From assembly GCF_014652515.1 (NCBI RefSeq), contig NZ_BMYY01000001.1, positions 366,822-430,821 on the forward strand: a stretch of 64,000 nt of DNA. Direction: 5' to 3'. A program made the position numbers and the translations under genes. This DNA is from Bacterioplanes sanyensis. Its GTDB lineage: Bacteria; Pseudomonadota; Gammaproteobacteria; Pseudomonadales; Oceanobacteraceae. The notes under the pieces are model-generated. The model did not search any database and was not told where the DNA came from. It was given only the letters and a program-made list of their open reading frames with translations. Positions 1 to 8,668 of the stretch are shown piece after piece. How positions within the stretch are numbered: position 1 is the first letter of the stretch; each line of letters opens with the position of its first letter.

Positions 1-121
1 CCGGGTAGGCATGCTCGGCGCGGTCGTACTTGCGTGAAATGGGCCGAAATACCTGCTCAGCAACTTGGCGCGCTTGGTTGACCAGAGGGCGCAGTTTTTT
101 CGGAGTTTCTAAATGAATCAT
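1..121 (-). CDS. Acyl-CoA dehydrogenase, N-terminal fragment (cut by window start)
   Basis: The reverse strand opens with ATG at 121-119, preceded by a good AGGAG ribosome binding site, and encodes about 40 residues beginning MIHLETPKKLRPLVNQAR before the window ends. This start resembles the N-terminal helix of flavin-dependent acyl-CoA dehydrogenases, which oxidise fatty acyl-CoAs at the alpha-beta bond. It lies 75 bases downstream of another acyl-CoA dehydrogenase gene on the same strand, so the two probably share a transcript and may form a heteromeric enzyme. Only the first tenth of the protein is visible, so the family call rests on a short stretch plus context. Confidence 0.6.
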   Translation of the reverse strand, partial: MIHLETPKKLRPLVNQARQVAEQVFRPISRKYDRAEHAYP

Positions 122-170
122 GGCTGTCTCCTTGCGAGTGGGCCTTGTCGGTGGCGCTTACGGCCAGCCA

Positions 171-206
171 TTACAGGTGGCTTTTACAGGTGGCTTTTAC
201 AGGTGC
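171..206. repeat. 13-bp tandem repeat, about 2.7 copies
   Basis: The unit ttacaggtggctt occurs at 171-183 and 184-196, with a third partial copy from 197. Read on the reverse strand, each copy carries a TAA. The first one met by a ribosome, at 197-199, is the stop codon of the acyl-CoA dehydrogenase gene. Replication slippage is the likely origin. Confidence 0.9.
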
Positions 207-1495
207 AGCCCGCTGGTTTGGCAGGCGAGGGCACGCAAATCTCGGTACCAGCGCTCGGCTGGATGCTCTTTGGTAAACCCGTGGCCGCCCAGCAGCTGCA
301 CGGCCTGCGTGCCAATTTGCATGGCTTTTTCTGCGCACAGCGTATGCGCCAGGTACGCCTCGCGATGAAAGCTCATGCCGGCATCGGCTCGCGCCGCCGC
401 GCGCCAGGTCAGCAGTCGCATAGATTCCAGTTCAATGGCGATGTCGGCGAGTGCAAAAGCCACGGATTGGCGATGGCTGATGGGCTCGCCAAACGCTTCG
501 CGCTCGTTGCAATAAGGGATTAAATAATCCAGCGCAGCCTGGGCAGTGCCAGTAGCCAAGGCGCACCAATGCAGCTGGCCCAAATCGATAAAGGCTTGGT
601 AATCGAATGCCTCGCCGCGCCCTAACAAATGGCTTTCTGGCACATCCACTTTATTCAGGGTCAGTGTGCCTGTGGTGGCGCAGCGCAACCCCATGGCTGG
701 GCTGGCTTTAAAGCTCAGGCCTGGGGTGTCCGCGGGCACAATAAACACGCGCGGCTTGCCGCCTAAGCGTGCGGCCACTAAATACAGCTCGGCCTTGCCG
801 CCTAACGGCACCAGAGCTTTTACACCGGTTAAACGAAAGCCGCGGCGGGTTTTGTGCGCTTTGCAGCTGAGGTTGTGCGCTTCAAATAATGGATGTGGCT
901 CTTGTACGGCGATGGCGGCTTGATAGGGGGCCTCTTGCACAAAGGCCGGTAGCCAGGTCGATTGTTGCTCAGCGCTGCCCCAACGGCGAATGGCACTGGC
1001 GACGGCTGCCGGGGCTAATGCGGTATAGGCCAGTGACAAATCCCCCCAGGCCAGCGCCTCTGCCAGTACGGCGCTGGTGGTCACGCTTTGACCATCATCG
1101 CAGGCGCTGCCACCAAAGGATTCCGGCACGGCCAGGTGGCTGATGCCTAGCTCATGGCATTGCTGAAAAAACTCTGCGCTCACGCTGAGCTGTTGGTCAG
1201 CTTCCAGTGCCATCGGGCGCAAAACATCGCTGGCCACGGCACGCATGCTGTCCTGAATCATTTGCTGCTCGTCGGACAAGCTCAAATCAAACAGTTGGCG
1301 CTGTTGAGGAGCGGCCAATAACGGTGTTTTGGGCTGGCGCTTGGCCAGCCATTGGCCGGCCCATTTAAAGCCATTGCGGGTGGAATGGTAAGCCAAGCGC
1401 TCGGCCGGTTTGGCCAAGCCGTATTTTTGTGCCCAAGCACTGCCAGCAAAGCGGATTGCCAAGCCTAGGCCCACGCCCTGAATGTCTTTTGCCAT
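197..1495 (-). CDS. Acyl-CoA dehydrogenase family protein (possibly non-catalytic subunit)
   Basis: A 432-residue flavoprotein-like protein. The start at 1495 is chosen over the ATG at 1522 because GAGGTGAGC lies just upstream. After an N-terminal extension of about 70 residues come the usual ACAD parts: an N-terminal helical domain (DEQQMIQDSMRAVASDVLRP), a middle beta domain, and the C-terminal helical domain with REAFGEPISHRQ and QLLGGHGFTKEHPAERWYRD. Related ACADs continue with a segment carrying the catalytic Glu (MEG or YEGT). Here the protein ends RALACQTSGLHL, with no Glu at that point, and the alternative Glu used by isovaleryl-type enzymes is not evident either. It sits upstream of a second ACAD gene on the same strand. 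Substrate is unknown. It may be the non-catalytic partner of a heteromeric ACAD. Confidence 0.85.
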   Translation of the reverse strand: MAKDIQGVGLGLAIRFAGSAWAQKYGLAKPAERLAYHSTRNGFKWAGQWLAKRQPKTPLLAAPQQRQLFDLSLSDEQQMIQDSMRAVASDVLRPMALEADQQLSVSAEFFQQCHELGISHLAVPESFGGSACDDGQSVTTSAVLAEALAWGDLSLAYTALAPAAVASAIRRWGSAEQQSTWLPAFVQEAPYQAAIAVQEPHPLFEAHNLSCKAHKTRRGFRLTGVKALVPLGGKAELYLVAARLGGKPRVFIVPADTPGLSFKASPAMGLRCATTGTLTLNKVDVPESHLLGRGEAFDYQAFIDLGQLHWCALATGTAQAALDYLIPYCNEREAFGEPISHRQSVAFALADIAIELESMRLLTWRAAARADAGMSFHREAYLAHTLCAEKAMQIGTQAVQLLGGHGFTKEHPAERWYRDLRALACQTSGLHL

Positions 1496-1661
1496 GCTGC
1501 TCACCTCGTTAAAAACTTGCATCAGTGTCTCTGCCTATGAGGTGCTAATCATTGGCGCAGGTGTCGAACGGTACGGGCGGCCGTGCCAGTGGCGTAGGCG
1601 TGAGCAGGCAGCTGGTATACACTGTTTGCCTGATTTTTGTTCACTGTATTGTGGAGACAGC

Positions 1662-2138
1662 GTGGTCAGTCGGGCCTTTACCCTTATCGAGCTGGTGTTA
1701 GTTTTGGTGGTTATTGGCGTGCTGGCCGCTTTCGCGTTACCGCGCTTTGTCGACCTAGAGCGCCAAGCGCGCATAAGCACGCTGAACGGTGTGGCCGGCA
1801 GTATGCGTGCCACCATTGCCATTGTGCAAAGCAAGGCTAGGGCGCAGGGCCTATCGCCGGTGGCATCGAATCCGGTGTCTGGTGGCAATCAGTCTGGCTT
1901 TTTAGTCACTACAGAAGCGGGCACGTCCGAGGTGGATTGGCGCAACCTATGCCCAGAGAGCCGAGCCGAGCTGGGCGATACCTTAGCCATGCCGGATCAT
2001 ATCGGGCTGTCTGGCAGTGGTGGCTTGCAGCAGCAGGTGGACAATCAAAGCACCTGGGTCGGTTACGACTTTAATACCTGTACCGTTATTTACGACTCGT
2101 TTGCCTGCACGGTGACCGTGGTGACCAGCGGCTGTTAA
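1662..2138 (+). CDS. Type IV pilin-like prepilin (MSHA/pseudopilin type)
   Basis: A 158-residue protein starting at GTG 1662, seven bases after GGAG. It has a very short leader, VVSRA, followed by FTLIELVLVLVVIGVLAAF, the class III prepilin signature: a Glu at mature position 5 and a hydrophobic helix that is both membrane anchor and assembly spine. Prepilin peptidase would cut after Ala, whereas Gly is usual at that position; Ala is tolerated in some pilins. The C-terminal region has cysteines in [14 protein letters not shown] and at the end (SGC), consistent with a disulfide-bonded D-region. It could be an MshA/MshB-like pilin or a minor pseudopilin. No other pilus genes are nearby. Its 3' end overlaps the convergent cbiZ by 53 bases. 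Confidence 0.8.
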   Translation: MVSRAFTLIELVLVLVVIGVLAAFALPRFVDLERQARISTLNGVAGSMRATIAIVQSKARAQGLSPVASNPVSGGNQSGFLVTTEAGTSEVDWRNLCPESRAELGDTLAMPDHIGLSGSGGLQQQVDNQSTWVGYDFNTCTVIYDSFACTVTVVTSGC

Positions 2139-2793
2139 CCGCAGCCCGGCAAGCCTGATAAACACTTTCTCCCAATGCCTGCCCCAGGGGCGTGTGCTTG
2201 CCGCAATAGCTGGCTTCTGTGCCTTGATCTGGGCAAAACACAGCATGGCTGTCAGTGCCGGTGCCGCCGGCGGGTAAATGGCTAATCGGGCTGACTACGC
2301 CTTCATCCAGGCAGGCCTGCACGCGTGCTTCCGTGACCAGCATTAACGCCTCCGCCAGTGCAGCCGCCGACAAAGCGGTACTGATCCATACCGCAATGTT
2401 AATGGTGCCAGGCACGGGAGCATCATCGGCTGGGTCACCAATGCGGCGGCAGTTGCTCAAGCCACAGGTGAGCCAGCAGTGAACCTGCTGTGATGCCGCT
2501 ACAGCGCTTTGATGGTGCAGGCTGCTCAGCTCGGCGGCGGTCATCATGCCGACCACTCGGCCGTTAAGTGCCAAACGCTCTGCCTCTTGTTGTAGGGTGT
2601 GTGCGGGTGGCTGATGGCAGTCGGCGCCGCTGACGTGCAAATTCAGCCAAGCGTCGGCCAAACCATAACCGCCATTAAGCACCGCTGAACTGAGACAGCG
2701 CTGTGGCTTGGCAAAAGAGAGCGTCATGCTGTTGGCGTGCTGCCGTAACTGCGGCAAATTATCAGCCTGATAGGGGGATTGCATTTGGGTCAT
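2086..2793 (-). CDS. cbiZ: Adenosylcobinamide amidohydrolase (CbiZ family)
   Basis: About 235 residues from ATG 2793; a TTG at 2832 would add 13 residues and cannot be excluded, since neither has a clear ribosome binding site. Recognised from the CbiZ pattern: [20 protein letters not shown] near the N-terminus, then [34 protein letters not shown], and [12 protein letters not shown] near the end. CbiZ hydrolyses the amide side chain of adenosylcobinamide to adenosylcobyric acid, letting cells remodel salvaged corrinoids. No other cobalamin gene or transporter is adjacent in the window. The C-terminal 17 codons overlap the convergent pilin gene. Divergent from yaaA. Confidence 0.8.
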   Translation of the reverse strand: MTQMQSPYQADNLPQLRQHANSMTLSFAKPQRCLSSAVLNGGYGLADAWLNLHVSGADCHQPPAHTLQQEAERLALNGRVVGMMTAAELSSLHHQSAVAASQQVHCWLTCGLSNCRRIGDPADDAPVPGTINIAVWISTALSAAALAEALMLVTEARVQACLDEGVVSPISHLPAGGTGTDSHAVFCPDQGTEASYCGKHTPLGQALGESVYQACRAAVNSRWSPRSPCRQTSRK

Positions 2794-2846
2794 GGGCGGG
2801 CTGTCGTTATGATGAGCATCATTTAAAGACAAAGGAAATTTGCGCC

Positions 2847-3632
2847 ATGTTAACGCTGCTTTCCCCGGCGAAAACGCTGGATTTTGACACGCCGCCCACC
2901 ACGGACCAAGCCACCCAGCCGCGATTTTTAGACGACTCCGCTGCCTTAGTGGACGAGCTGAAGCAATTATCGCCCGACGACATCGGCCAGTTGATGAAGC
3001 TCAGCCCTAAGTTGGCTGACCTCAATGCGCAGCGCTTTGCCGACTGGCAGCTGCCGTTTACTGCAGAAAATGCCAAAGCGGCGATATTGGCGTTTAAAGG
3101 CGATGTTTATACTGGCCTTGAGGCCGAGACCTTCGACGAGTCGCAACTGGCGTTTGCTCAGCAGCATTTGCGCATGCTCAGCGGCTTGTATGGCGTGCTG
3201 CGACCGCTGGATTTGATGCAACCCTACCGCTTAGAAATGGGCACTAAGTTTGCCAATCAGCGCGGCAAGGATTTATACGCCTTTTGGGGGGATCGCATTA
3301 CCCAGTCGCTAAATGAAGAGCTGGCGCAACATGACAACGCTGTGGTGGTGAATCTGGCGTCTAATGAATACTTTAAAGCGGTGAAGCCAAAGCAGCTGCA
3401 AGCTGAGCTGATTACCCCGAACTTTAAAGACGAAAAGAATGGTCAATTTAAAATCATTAGTTTTTACGCCAAAAAAGCCCGTGGCATGATGGCGGCTTAC
3501 ATGGTGCGTAACACCATCGATACCCCCGAAGCTTTGAAGGCTTTTGATGTCGCCGGTTATCGTTTTAGTGAGGAAGACAGTCGTGATAATGAATGGGTAT
3601 TTAAACGCTATGAAAAGGACATTCCTGCTTAA
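2847..3632 (+). CDS. yaaA: Peroxide stress protein YaaA
   Basis: A 261-residue protein of the YaaA (UPF0246/DUF328) family, beginning [17 protein letters not shown], a hallmark N-terminus. Other family blocks are visible: [62 protein letters not shown], and [14 protein letters not shown]. In E. coli YaaA lowers intracellular free iron during hydrogen peroxide stress and belongs to the OxyR regulon. ATG 2847 is chosen because it matches the conserved family start and follows AAAGGAAA. Its 3' end overlaps the next lipoprotein gene by about 23 bases, suggesting translational coupling. Confidence 0.95.
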   Translation: MLTLLSPAKTLDFDTPPTTDQATQPRFLDDSAALVDELKQLSPDDIGQLMKLSPKLADLNAQRFADWQLPFTAENAKAAILAFKGDVYTGLEAETFDESQLAFAQQHLRMLSGLYGVLRPLDLMQPYRLEMGTKFANQRGKDLYAFWGDRITQSLNEELAQHDNAVVVNLASNEYFKAVKPKQLQAELITPNFKDEKNGQFKIISFYAKKARGMMAAYMVRNTIDTPEALKAFDVAGYRFSEEDSRDNEWVFKRYEKDIPA

Positions 3633-4194
3633 ACCGTTGGCGCTGGTGGCTGCGGTCAGTGCTTTGAGTGGCTGCGTGCTGGCGCCACAAACCATCGAAC
3701 TAAACGACAGTGTGGCATTGGCCGCTGGCAACAGCGTGCCCAATCGCGATGCCTTGGTGCGAGTGGTGGATCAGCGCTCAAAATCACCAGATTGGATTGG
3801 TCATCGTGGTGGCCGAGCACCAGAAAACTCGCCTTTATTGGTGAGTGAGTCGCTGGATGCTGCCCTCAGCAAGCGCTTGCAGGATTCACTGCGCCAGCTG
3901 GGCTTTGGCAGCGGCCCATTGCCGCCTTTGAAAGTGCAGCTCGACATTAACCAGTTTATGTACCAGTGCAATGAAGGTGTCATCGTCAATGAATGTGGTT
4001 TAGAGATCGAGCTGGAAGTCACGGTGATCGATGACGATGGCCGTTTTAGTAAGCCTTATCGACTGCGCCAGACGCGCGAGCTGGCGGTGTCGCCGGTGCA
4101 AGATTACAACCAGAAATGGATCAACGAAGCGCTGGATTCGCTGTGGCAGCATATGTTTAGCGACGGCGAGCTGCGCCGGGCGCTGGGGGCATAA
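3610..4194 (+). CDS. YajG-like outer-membrane lipoprotein
   Basis: A 194-residue putative lipoprotein. ATG 3610 gives a compact lipoprotein signal peptide, [18 protein letters not shown], ending in the lipobox LSGC at residues 18-21. An alternative in-frame ATG at 3589 lies 13 bases after AGGAA. The mature part has the YajG layout: a VRVVDQR strand, [14 protein letters not shown], then [15 protein letters not shown] and a C-terminal helical segment. Family function is unknown. No basic retention signal (Asp at +2) follows the cysteine, so outer-membrane sorting is likely. Overlaps yaaA. Confidence 0.75.
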   Translation: MKRTFLLKPLALVAAVSALSGCVLAPQTIELNDSVALAAGNSVPNRDALVRVVDQRSKSPDWIGHRGGRAPENSPLLVSESLDAALSKRLQDSLRQLGFGSGPLPPLKVQLDINQFMYQCNEGVIVNECGLEIELEVTVIDDDGRFSKPYRLRQTRELAVSPVQDYNQKWINEALDSLWQHMFSDGELRRALGA

Positions 4195-4224
4195 AGCCGG
4201 TGAGTCGATCCGTTAGATGGCAAA

Positions 4225-4246
4225 GAGCCGGTCAGCTGACCGGCTC
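4225..4246. terminator. 22-bp perfect palindrome between convergent genes
   Basis: A perfect 22-base inverted repeat centred on AGCT (arms GAGCCGGTCAG) lies after the YajG-like gene and contains the reverse-strand TGA of csiV. It could fold into a hairpin on both transcripts. It lacks a T-run, so it may be a Rho-assisted or mRNA-end-protecting hairpin, not a classical intrinsic terminator. Confidence 0.5.
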
Positions 4247-5020
4247 GCCATTGAGATCTTTAGCATCATTAATGGGAATGATCTTAATGATGGCGCCCAG
4301 CATCGGGTGATCAATGTAATGCCACTCACCCGAGCGCATGCGCCTGGCTTGGCGCACATGGGCCGCACGCAGCGGTATTAGCTCGGGTTGTTGGCTGGCC
4401 AAGCTGCGTTGATAGCGCTCGGCTGTTAGATCTTTGCTCAGCTCGCTGGCCAGCACTCGGGTGCGGCCCAGCAAATCTTGCCGCTGCTTGTAGTGCTGCA
4501 CTACTAAGTCGGTGGTGAAGTGCAGGTAGCGGCTGAGGTAAATCGATACCGTACCGCGAATGTCCATGCTTAAATCGCCATCCACGCGAATGCTCAACGG
4601 ATGCTGGATGGCGCTGTCTTGCTCCTGCACCGGTTCAACCCAGGCTTTGTGATACACCAGCTGCATGTCTTTGCGCCAGCGAATGCGCGCCGCTGGGTCG
4701 TCTAGCTCGTAGACAGTGCTTTCGGTTAACGCCGGTGGCCATTTGGCTTCGGGCACTGGCAGTACGCCAAAGCGCGACAGCAGTGCCTGATTAGGCTGGT
4801 CGCCGCCGTCGGCATTCAGCCACCAATTGACGTTGGCTGGATCGTCTGGCAATGCCATTGGAATCGGGCTGTCGATGGCCACGGGCCATTGCTCGCTGTC
4901 TTGGCTGGCTTGATCCAGGTAGGCCACCAGCATCAGCTCAATGCGATACCAGGGCGTGGCCTGGGCTTGTGAAGAGAGCAATAGCAAACACGCCAAAGCG
5001 CAGAAAATCAGCCGGTTCAC
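4232..5020 (-). CDS. csiV: CsiV-like peptidoglycan-binding protein
   Basis: A 262-residue secreted protein starting GTG, with signal peptide MNRLIFCALACLLLLSSQAQA and mature start TPWYRIELMLVAYLDQ, which matches the CsiV pattern of Trp-Tyr followed by a beta-strand and a loop. The second half contains IRVDGDLSMDIRGTVSIYLSRYLHFTTDLVV, a beta-rich segment found in this family. CsiV is required for peptidoglycan synthesis with LpoA in Vibrio; here the role is inferred. Its GTG overlaps the mfd stop as GTGA, so it is translationally coupled to mfd. I recall the csiV-mfd adjacency from other gammaproteobacteria. Confidence 0.75.
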   Translation of the reverse strand: MNRLIFCALACLLLLSSQAQATPWYRIELMLVAYLDQASQDSEQWPVAIDSPIPMALPDDPANVNWWLNADGGDQPNQALLSRFGVLPVPEAKWPPALTESTVYELDDPAARIRWRKDMQLVYHKAWVEPVQEQDSAIQHPLSIRVDGDLSMDIRGTVSIYLSRYLHFTTDLVVQHYKQRQDLLGRTRVLASELSKDLTAERYQRSLASQQPELIPLRAAHVRQARRMRSGEWHYIDHPMLGAIIKIIPINDAKDLNGEPVS

Positions 5021-8000
5021 GCGTTAGGGTCCTTTTGTAACTCGGTCAGTACCTGGTCGATGACACTGAAACGGCCGTCGATACTGCTCATATTAAAGAA
5101 GAAACGCAAGCTGTGGCCGCCCTCTAACTTGTAGTGTTGTGGCTGAGTTTGCACTAAGCGCACCAGCACAAAGGGGTCGACCTGGGTGTCGGCGGCAAAT
5201 TCGATGCGCCCAGCGTCGCTGCCGGCATCCAACTTACTGATGCCCATGGGTTGCAGTCGCAGTTTCAAGCTGGTCTGGCGGAACAGATTTTTTACCGCAT
5301 CGGGCAACAAGCCGAAGCGGTCGATCATTTCTACCTGCAACTCTTTCAGCTCGGTGTCGTCTTTAGCGCTGGCAATGCGTTTGTACAGGGTTAAGCGGCT
5401 ATTAACGTCGGGCAGGTAATCCTCCGGAATCAGCGCCTGAAGGTGCAAGTTGACCTCGGCGCCAGTGTTGAGGGTTAAATCCACCGACGGTGTTTTGCCC
5501 GACTTCATGGCTTTAACCGCTTGCTCTAACATTTCCATATACAGGGTGAAACCAATGGTTTCGATCTGGCCGCTTTGCTCTTCCCCTAATAACTCACCGG
5601 CGCCACGAATTTCTAAATCGTGGGTGGCGAGCATAAAGCCAGCCCCCAAATCTTGCGCGGCGCTGATGGCATCGAGGCGTTTTTCGGCGTCTTTGGTGAG
5701 CTTTTTATCCGGTGTTAATAAATAGGCATACGCCTGGTGGTGCGAGCGACCCACTCGGCCACGCAGCTGGTGCAGCTGTGCCAGACCAAATTTATCGGCG
5801 CGCTCAATAATAATGGTATTGGCCGACGGCACATCGATGCCGGTTTCGACGATGGTGGTGCACACCAGGACATTAAAGCGTTTGTGATAAAAATCACTCA
5901 TCACACTTTCCAGCTCACGCTCGGACATTTGCCCATGGGCGACGCCAATGCGTGCTTCGGGAATGGCTTCGCTCAGCTCGCGCGCGGTTTTGTCGATGCT
6001 TTTGACTTCGTTGTGCAAGTAATACACCTGACCGCCGCGTAATATTTCCCGCAAAATCGCTTCTTTGATGGTGGGGCCGTCGTGCTGGCGCACAAAGGTT
6101 TTTACGCTCAAGCGTTTGGCCGGTGGCGTGGCGATAATGGATAAATCGCGAATCGCCGCCATCGACATATTTAACGTACGCGGAATCGGCGTGGCGGTGA
6201 GGGTCAAAATGTCCACTTCCGCGCGCAGCGATTTAATGCGCTCTTTTTGCTGCACGCCAAAGCGGTGTTCTTCATCGATGATTAACAGGCCTAAGTGATC
6301 AAACTTCACATCTTTTTGCAGCAGTTTATGTGTGCCAACCACAATGTCGGTTTTGCCTTCCAGCATGCGATCCAGCGCCGCTTGCGTGTCTTTGGCAGAG
6401 TTGAAGCGCGACAACACATCCACCTTTACCGGCCACTCGGCGAAGCGGTCGGCAAAGTTTTCATAGTGTTGCTGGGCCAGCAAGGTGGTCGGCACCAAAA
6501 CGGCCACTTGCTTGCCACTTTGCACGGCTAAAAACGCCGCGCGCATGGCCACTTCGGTTTTGCCAAAGCCAACATCGCCGCACACCAGACGATCCATGGG
6601 GCGGGTAGAGCACATGTCTTTGATCACGGCGTCGATGGCGGCTTGCTGGTCGGGGGTTTCTTCAAACGGAAACGCAGCGGCAAAGCGCTCATAGTCTTGC
6701 TCGGGGGCGTCAAAGGCAAAGCCTTTGCGTGCCTCGCGACGGGCGTAAACGTCGAGCAACTCGGCAGCGGTGTCACGAATTTTTTCTGCCGCTTTGCGCT
6801 TGGCTTGGGCCCATTTTTCAGTGCCTAGTTTATTCAGTGGTGCCTGGCTGCCATCGCCGCCGCCGTAGCGAGAAATTAAATGCAGCGATGATACGGGCAC
6901 GTATAAATTGGCGCCGCCGGAATACTCGAGTTTTAAAAACTCGTTCACTTCACCGCCGGCATCCAGCGTTTCTAGCCCTAAATAGCGGCCTACGCCATGA
7001 TCTAGGTGCACCACCGGAGTGCCTGGCTGCAATTCGGATAAATCACGTACCACCAGTTCGGCGTCGGTTCGCTGTTTTTGGCGGCGGCGGCGTTGTTGAA
7101 TGCGCTGGCCAAAGAGCTGGTTTTCCGTCACCAGAGCCAAGGGTGGCTGGCCGTCAGGCTTGGTGTGGATAACGACGCCTTGCTCCAGTGGCGCGACGAC
7201 AATGCCTAAAGACGCAGGGTCGTTGGCGGCATCGGCCCAGCTGTCGAACTCGTCTGGCACCAGTTTGGCGCGGCGTAACAGGTCTTTGAGGGCTTCGCGT
7301 CGGCCTGCTGATTCCACACAAAAGCGCACGCGTCTTGGTTGTTCTTGCAGCCAATGTTGCAGGCGCTGCAGCGGCTGCTCCAAGCGGCTGTCGGTGCTGA
7401 TGTCAGGCAGGGGCTGGGTGGCAAAAGCGACGGCGCCAGCGCGTTCAGGCAGGTTTTGTTGATGCCACTGAATGCGCGGGTGCTCGTTTAGCGCGGTGAA
7501 TAATTGGTCGGTGGCGAGAAATAGCTCCGCGGGCGGCAAAATAGGGCGCTGGCGATCGTAGCGTCGGCTTTCATAGCGTTGCTCGACTTCCTGGCGAAAT
7601 TGCTGAGCCGCGGTTTCCAGCTCGGCATCGTGAATGATCAGGGTTTGCTTGGGCAGGTGGTCAAACAGGCTGCCCAGTGGGTCAGCAAAAAACAGCGGTA
7701 AATAGTATTCCACCCCTGGCGGGGCGATGCCGTTGCTGACATCGGTGTAGACGCTGCTGGATTTCGGGTCTTGTTCAAAAAAGTCAAACCAGCGGCTTTT
7801 AAATAAGCGCATGGCGGCTTTATCCAGCGGGAATTCGCGCGCCGGCAAAATGCGAATTTGCTCAACGGTAGCTATGGTGCGCTGGCTGTCTGGGTCGAAG
7901 GTGCGCAGGCTTTCGACTTCGTCATCAAACAGCTCAACCCGAAACGGCAGGCTTTGGCCCATCGGGAAAATATCCATAATGGCGCCGCGCACGGCATATT

Positions 8001-8553
8001 CGCCATGTTCATATACGGTATCAACACAGTGGTAGCCGGCCGCTTCTAATTGCAGGCGTGTATTGTCGACATCAAACCGAGCACCGACGTCGAGGGCAAA
8101 GCTTTGGCCTTGATAAAAGCTGGCCGGTGGCAAGCGGTGCAGCAGGGTGCTGATGGGCAAAATCAGTACGCCGTGGCGAGTGTCCTGCAGTTGCGCCAGC
8201 GTCGCCAAGCGCTGCGAGATGATGTCTTGGTGCGGCGAGAACACGTCGTAGGGCAAGATTTCCCAGTCTGGGAAGTGCAATACCGGGAGCTGGCTGGCAA
8301 AAAAGCGCAGTTCGTCTTCCAGGCGCAAAGCGCTGCTGGTGTCGGTGGTGATGACCAGCGTCAGGCCGGTTCGCGCTGTGGCCGCTTCAGCGATGGCCAG
8401 TGCCTGGCTGGCACCCTCAAGCTGACCCCAGAAGCGGCGTTCGCCGGCACGGCTTGGAAGTTCTGGCTGCAATAACAGAGGTTGGTTGGCAGACACCACG
8501 CGGGCAAGCTCCTTGCTGGATGACAAAAGGGCGCTCAGTGTACCGAAACTCAC
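5017..8553 (-). CDS. mfd: Transcription-repair coupling factor
   Basis: 1178 residues, the normal Mfd length. Mfd displaces RNA polymerase stalled at DNA lesions and recruits UvrA. N-terminal UvrB-like domain (DWEILPYDVFSPH), RNA polymerase interaction domain (LSELQPGTPVVHLDHGVGRYLGLE), then the RecG-like translocase with Walker A (CGDVGFGKTEVAM near residue 660), DEEH (LLIIDEEHRFG near 764), TATPIPRTLNMS, and the motif V/VI region ETGIDVPSANTIIIERADKFGL and QLRGRVGRSHH. The C-terminal autoinhibitory domain follows. The GTG start at 8553 lacks a clear ribosome binding site; an in-frame GTG about 20 codons in is possible. Co-transcribed with csiV. Confidence 0.97.
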   Translation of the reverse strand: MSFGTLSALLSSSKELARVVSANQPLLLQPELPSRAGERRFWGQLEGASQALAIAEAATARTGLTLVITTDTSSALRLEDELRFFASQLPVLHFPDWEILPYDVFSPHQDIISQRLATLAQLQDTRHGVLILPISTLLHRLPPASFYQGQSFALDVGARFDVDNTRLQLEAAGYHCVDTVYEHGEYAVRGAIMDIFPMGQSLPFRVELFDDEVESLRTFDPDSQRTIATVEQIRILPAREFPLDKAAMRLFKSRWFDFFEQDPKSSSVYTDVSNGIAPPGVEYYLPLFFADPLGSLFDHLPKQTLIIHDAELETAAQQFRQEVEQRYESRRYDRQRPILPPAELFLATDQLFTALNEHPRIQWHQQNLPERAGAVAFATQPLPDISTDSRLEQPLQRLQHWLQEQPRRVRFCVESAGRREALKDLLRRAKLVPDEFDSWADAANDPASLGIVVAPLEQGVVIHTKPDGQPPLALVTENQLFGQRIQQRRRRQKQRTDAELVVRDLSELQPGTPVVHLDHGVGRYLGLETLDAGGEVNEFLKLEYSGGANLYVPVSSLHLISRYGGGDGSQAPLNKLGTEKWAQAKRKAAEKIRDTAAELLDVYARREARKGFAFDAPEQDYERFAAAFPFEETPDQQAAIDAVIKDMCSTRPMDRLVCGDVGFGKTEVAMRAAFLAVQSGKQVAVLVPTTLLAQQHYENFADRFAEWPVKVDVLSRFNSAKDTQAALDRMLEGKTDIVVGTHKLLQKDVKFDHLGLLIIDEEHRFGVQQKERIKSLRAEVDILTLTATPIPRTLNMSMAAIRDLSIIATPPAKRLSVKTFVRQHDGPTIKEAILREILRGGQVYYLHNEVKSIDKTARELSEAIPEARIGVAHGQMSERELESVMSDFYHKRFNVLVCTTIVETGIDVPSANTIIIERADKFGLAQLHQLRGRVGRSHHQAYAYLLTPDKKLTKDAEKRLDAISAAQDLGAGFMLATHDLEIRGAGELLGEEQSGQIETIGFTLYMEMLEQAVKAMKSGKTPSVDLTLNTGAEVNLHLQALIPEDYLPDVNSRLTLYKRIASAKDDTELKELQVEMIDRFGLLPDAVKNLFRQTSLKLRLQPMGISKLDAGSDAGRIEFAADTQVDPFVLVRLVQTQPQHYKLEGGHSLRFFFNMSSIDGRFSVIDQVLTELQKDPNA

Positions 8554-8668
8554 CGAGCGCCGCGATGCAGCGCATCACTTGCGGCAACACACAATTGTGA
8601 ATCCGGCATGACACGGGCATAATGTGCGCCCCGAATTTGCCATTAATTTGTTTAACGGAAGGTGTGCC

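Noticed and set aside
171-206. Possible CRISPR-like repeats
   Set aside because: Units are 13 bases, directly adjacent and without spacers; a simple tandem repeat.
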